From Perkinsus marinus ATCC 50983 (lineage: Eukaryota > Perkinsozoa > Perkinsida > Perkinsidae): a stretch of 64,000 nt of DNA. This document shows positions 63,015 to 64,000 of this stretch, in pieces; within the stretch, counting starts at the first letter, position 1, and each line of letters starts with the position of its first letter. The notes below the pieces were generated by a model. The model was given only the letters and a program-made list of their open reading frames with translations, had not been told where the DNA came from and searched no databases. The translations under genes were made by a program, and so were the position numbers. The DNA lies in the NCBI RefSeq assembly GCF_000006405.1, contig NW_003215793.1, positions 6,564-70,563 of the forward strand, in the 5' to 3' direction.

Positions 63015-63372
63015 CAGTGTCGTTTCAACTCAGCGATGTGATTCAATTCGCCCAGGTTTAATCGTTCATAGTACCCAGTTGATATCAACCAAGTTGGCGG
63101 GAAGTTGCCAGTGTGGCGGTATTCTCACCATTAAACTTCGTTCTGCTGTATCACACAACATGACATGGAATTCTTCGCATCACTGCGAACTCCTAGTGCT
63201 TATCTTCAGCCCTCTATCACAATGCCTTCCTGCGTCAGCCCATCAACCCCCACCGCGTATGGCCAAGTCTTTCGAACACCCGATACTAGAGCTACTACTC
63301 GCGACGGCAGCTCCCCTTCTACTGGATGCACTATGGGGAATACTGTTAAGCGGAGGAGAAGCCGACCGGATG

Positions 63373-63415
<43 letters not shown>

Positions 63416-63472
63416 ACCACTACTACTAGTAGTGGTAGTAGTAGACCACTACTACTAGTAGCGGTAGTAGTA
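63373..63472. repeat. (GTA)n microsatellite with inverted CTA blocks
   Basis: About 12 GTA units are followed by GACCACTACTACTAGTAGTGG and again GACCACTACTACTAGTAGC, so GTA and TAC tracts alternate and can fold back on each other. Confidence 0.85.
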
Positions 63473-63838
63473 GTGAACTCATGTGCGCACTGCAGTATGC
63501 AACTACTATCTACCACTGTTGGTTTAAATATATTGTGTACTACTGTGAATATATATGGACATGTATACCTCCGGCGCATACAAAATTTCATACTTCATAT
63601 TATCTGGTATATGCAGTTCGATCCCTCCAACGTCTACTATGATTCCAGTCATTCTTTCTCTTCATAAACTCTTCTGGTGAATGTGAAACTTCAAGTTTGA
63701 TACCACACCCTGTAAATTAATGAGCCAACTCCTGTGCACTTTCAGATGTCTTTTACTATGGTCGGCCTGATATCTACAGGGTAGTTAATTTTCGAACAAC
63801 TGATCGATTATCTTCCTGCTCCATCATAGATAGACTCC

Positions 63839-64000
63839 ATGCGTGGTAGTTCCTCGCACGGCAAGGCGAGTCAGCAGGGGATGGCTACCGAGTACGGTCG
63901 GAATATAGTGCAATATGGAAACGCTGGTTACTGGTTACACATATGGTGAGTAGTGGAATGACCAACTCTCTTTGCTGAGTTGTATTATTGGAGTTTCACA
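63839..64000 (+). CDS. First exon of a gene running off the window, possibly a methyltransferase
   Basis: ATG at 63839; 35 codons plus 2 nt to a GTGAGT donor at 63946. The residues EYGRNIVQYGNAGYW resemble the YG-x-x-x-YWD-x-R-Y opening of METTL13/EEF1AKMT4-type methyltransferases, but the exon is too short to be sure. Only this exon lies in the window; the intron contains a MITE-G end at 63989. Confidence 0.35.
63989..64000. mobile_element. MITE-G left end at the window edge
   Basis: TTGGAGTTTCACA is the start of the family; the rest is outside the window. Confidence 0.5.

Larger units (their letters stand above)
61217..63838. other. Repeat-rich spacer, no gene supported
   Basis: Contains MITE-G copies, R6 copy C, a tRNA-like segment (62510-62580), MITE-T copy 4 and a (GTA)n microsatellite. 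A plus-strand frame at 63223-63458 ends in the microsatellite (serine run) and has no other support. Confidence 0.5.

Overview
This is eukaryotic nuclear DNA. Protein-coding genes are cut by many small GT-AG introns (41-60 bp where no repeat sits inside), there is a nuclear tRNA-Arg(ACG), and proteins carry mitochondrial or ER targeting signals. The gene set (mitochondrial EF-Tu, two Zim17/DNL zinc fingers, plant-type Maf protein, ARL5 GTPase, TMX-like thioredoxin, GT61-like glycosyltransferase), together with intron-dense compact genes and abundant miniature transposons, suits an alveolate protist such as Perkinsus. That assignment is inference; no rRNA or marker gene settles it.

Layout. 1-4.1 kb: a degenerate transposase with a MITE, then repeat-rich DNA. 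4.2-5.6 kb: minus-strand exons of a gene whose 5' end lies beside a complete LTR retrotransposon (5628-12260; identical 351-bp LTRs, gag and pol in different frames). 12.6-18.2 kb: a 13-exon mitochondrial EF-Tu gene (422 aa). 19.3-26.3 kb, minus strand: a 15-exon gene for a protein with two tandem six-bladed kelch propellers and a C-terminal RING finger. 26.3-38.5 kb: repeat-rich DNA with three tandem copies of a secreted chitinase-fold (GH18-like) protein lacking the catalytic acids. 38.5-41.6 kb: two tandem Zim17-type genes. 42-44.3 kb: a Q-rich unknown. 44.6-46.7 kb: GT61-like glycosyltransferase. 46.9-49.5 kb: Maf. 49.6-53.2 kb: THUMP/RlmL-type RNA methyltransferase. 53.4 kb: tRNA-Arg. 53.7-61.2 kb, minus strand: TMX-like protein, coiled-coil protein, ARL5. 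61.2-64 kb: repeats and the first exon of a further gene.

Repeats. Three miniature transposon families pervade the window, mostly inside introns: MITE-G (ends TTGGAGTTTCAC, about 130 bp, about 28 copies), MITE-C (ends like CAGTGTTGGA, about 180 bp, about 20 copies) and MITE-T (about 200 bp, four copies). The tip of MITE-C has been amplified into a 59-bp minisatellite at three loci, each inside an intron of a different gene. tRNA-like (B-box) fragments are also scattered through introns and spacers.

Most gene models here were built by joining exons by eye. They are supported by reading frame, splice dinucleotides, phase agreement and recognisable family motifs, but not by transcripts or database searches.
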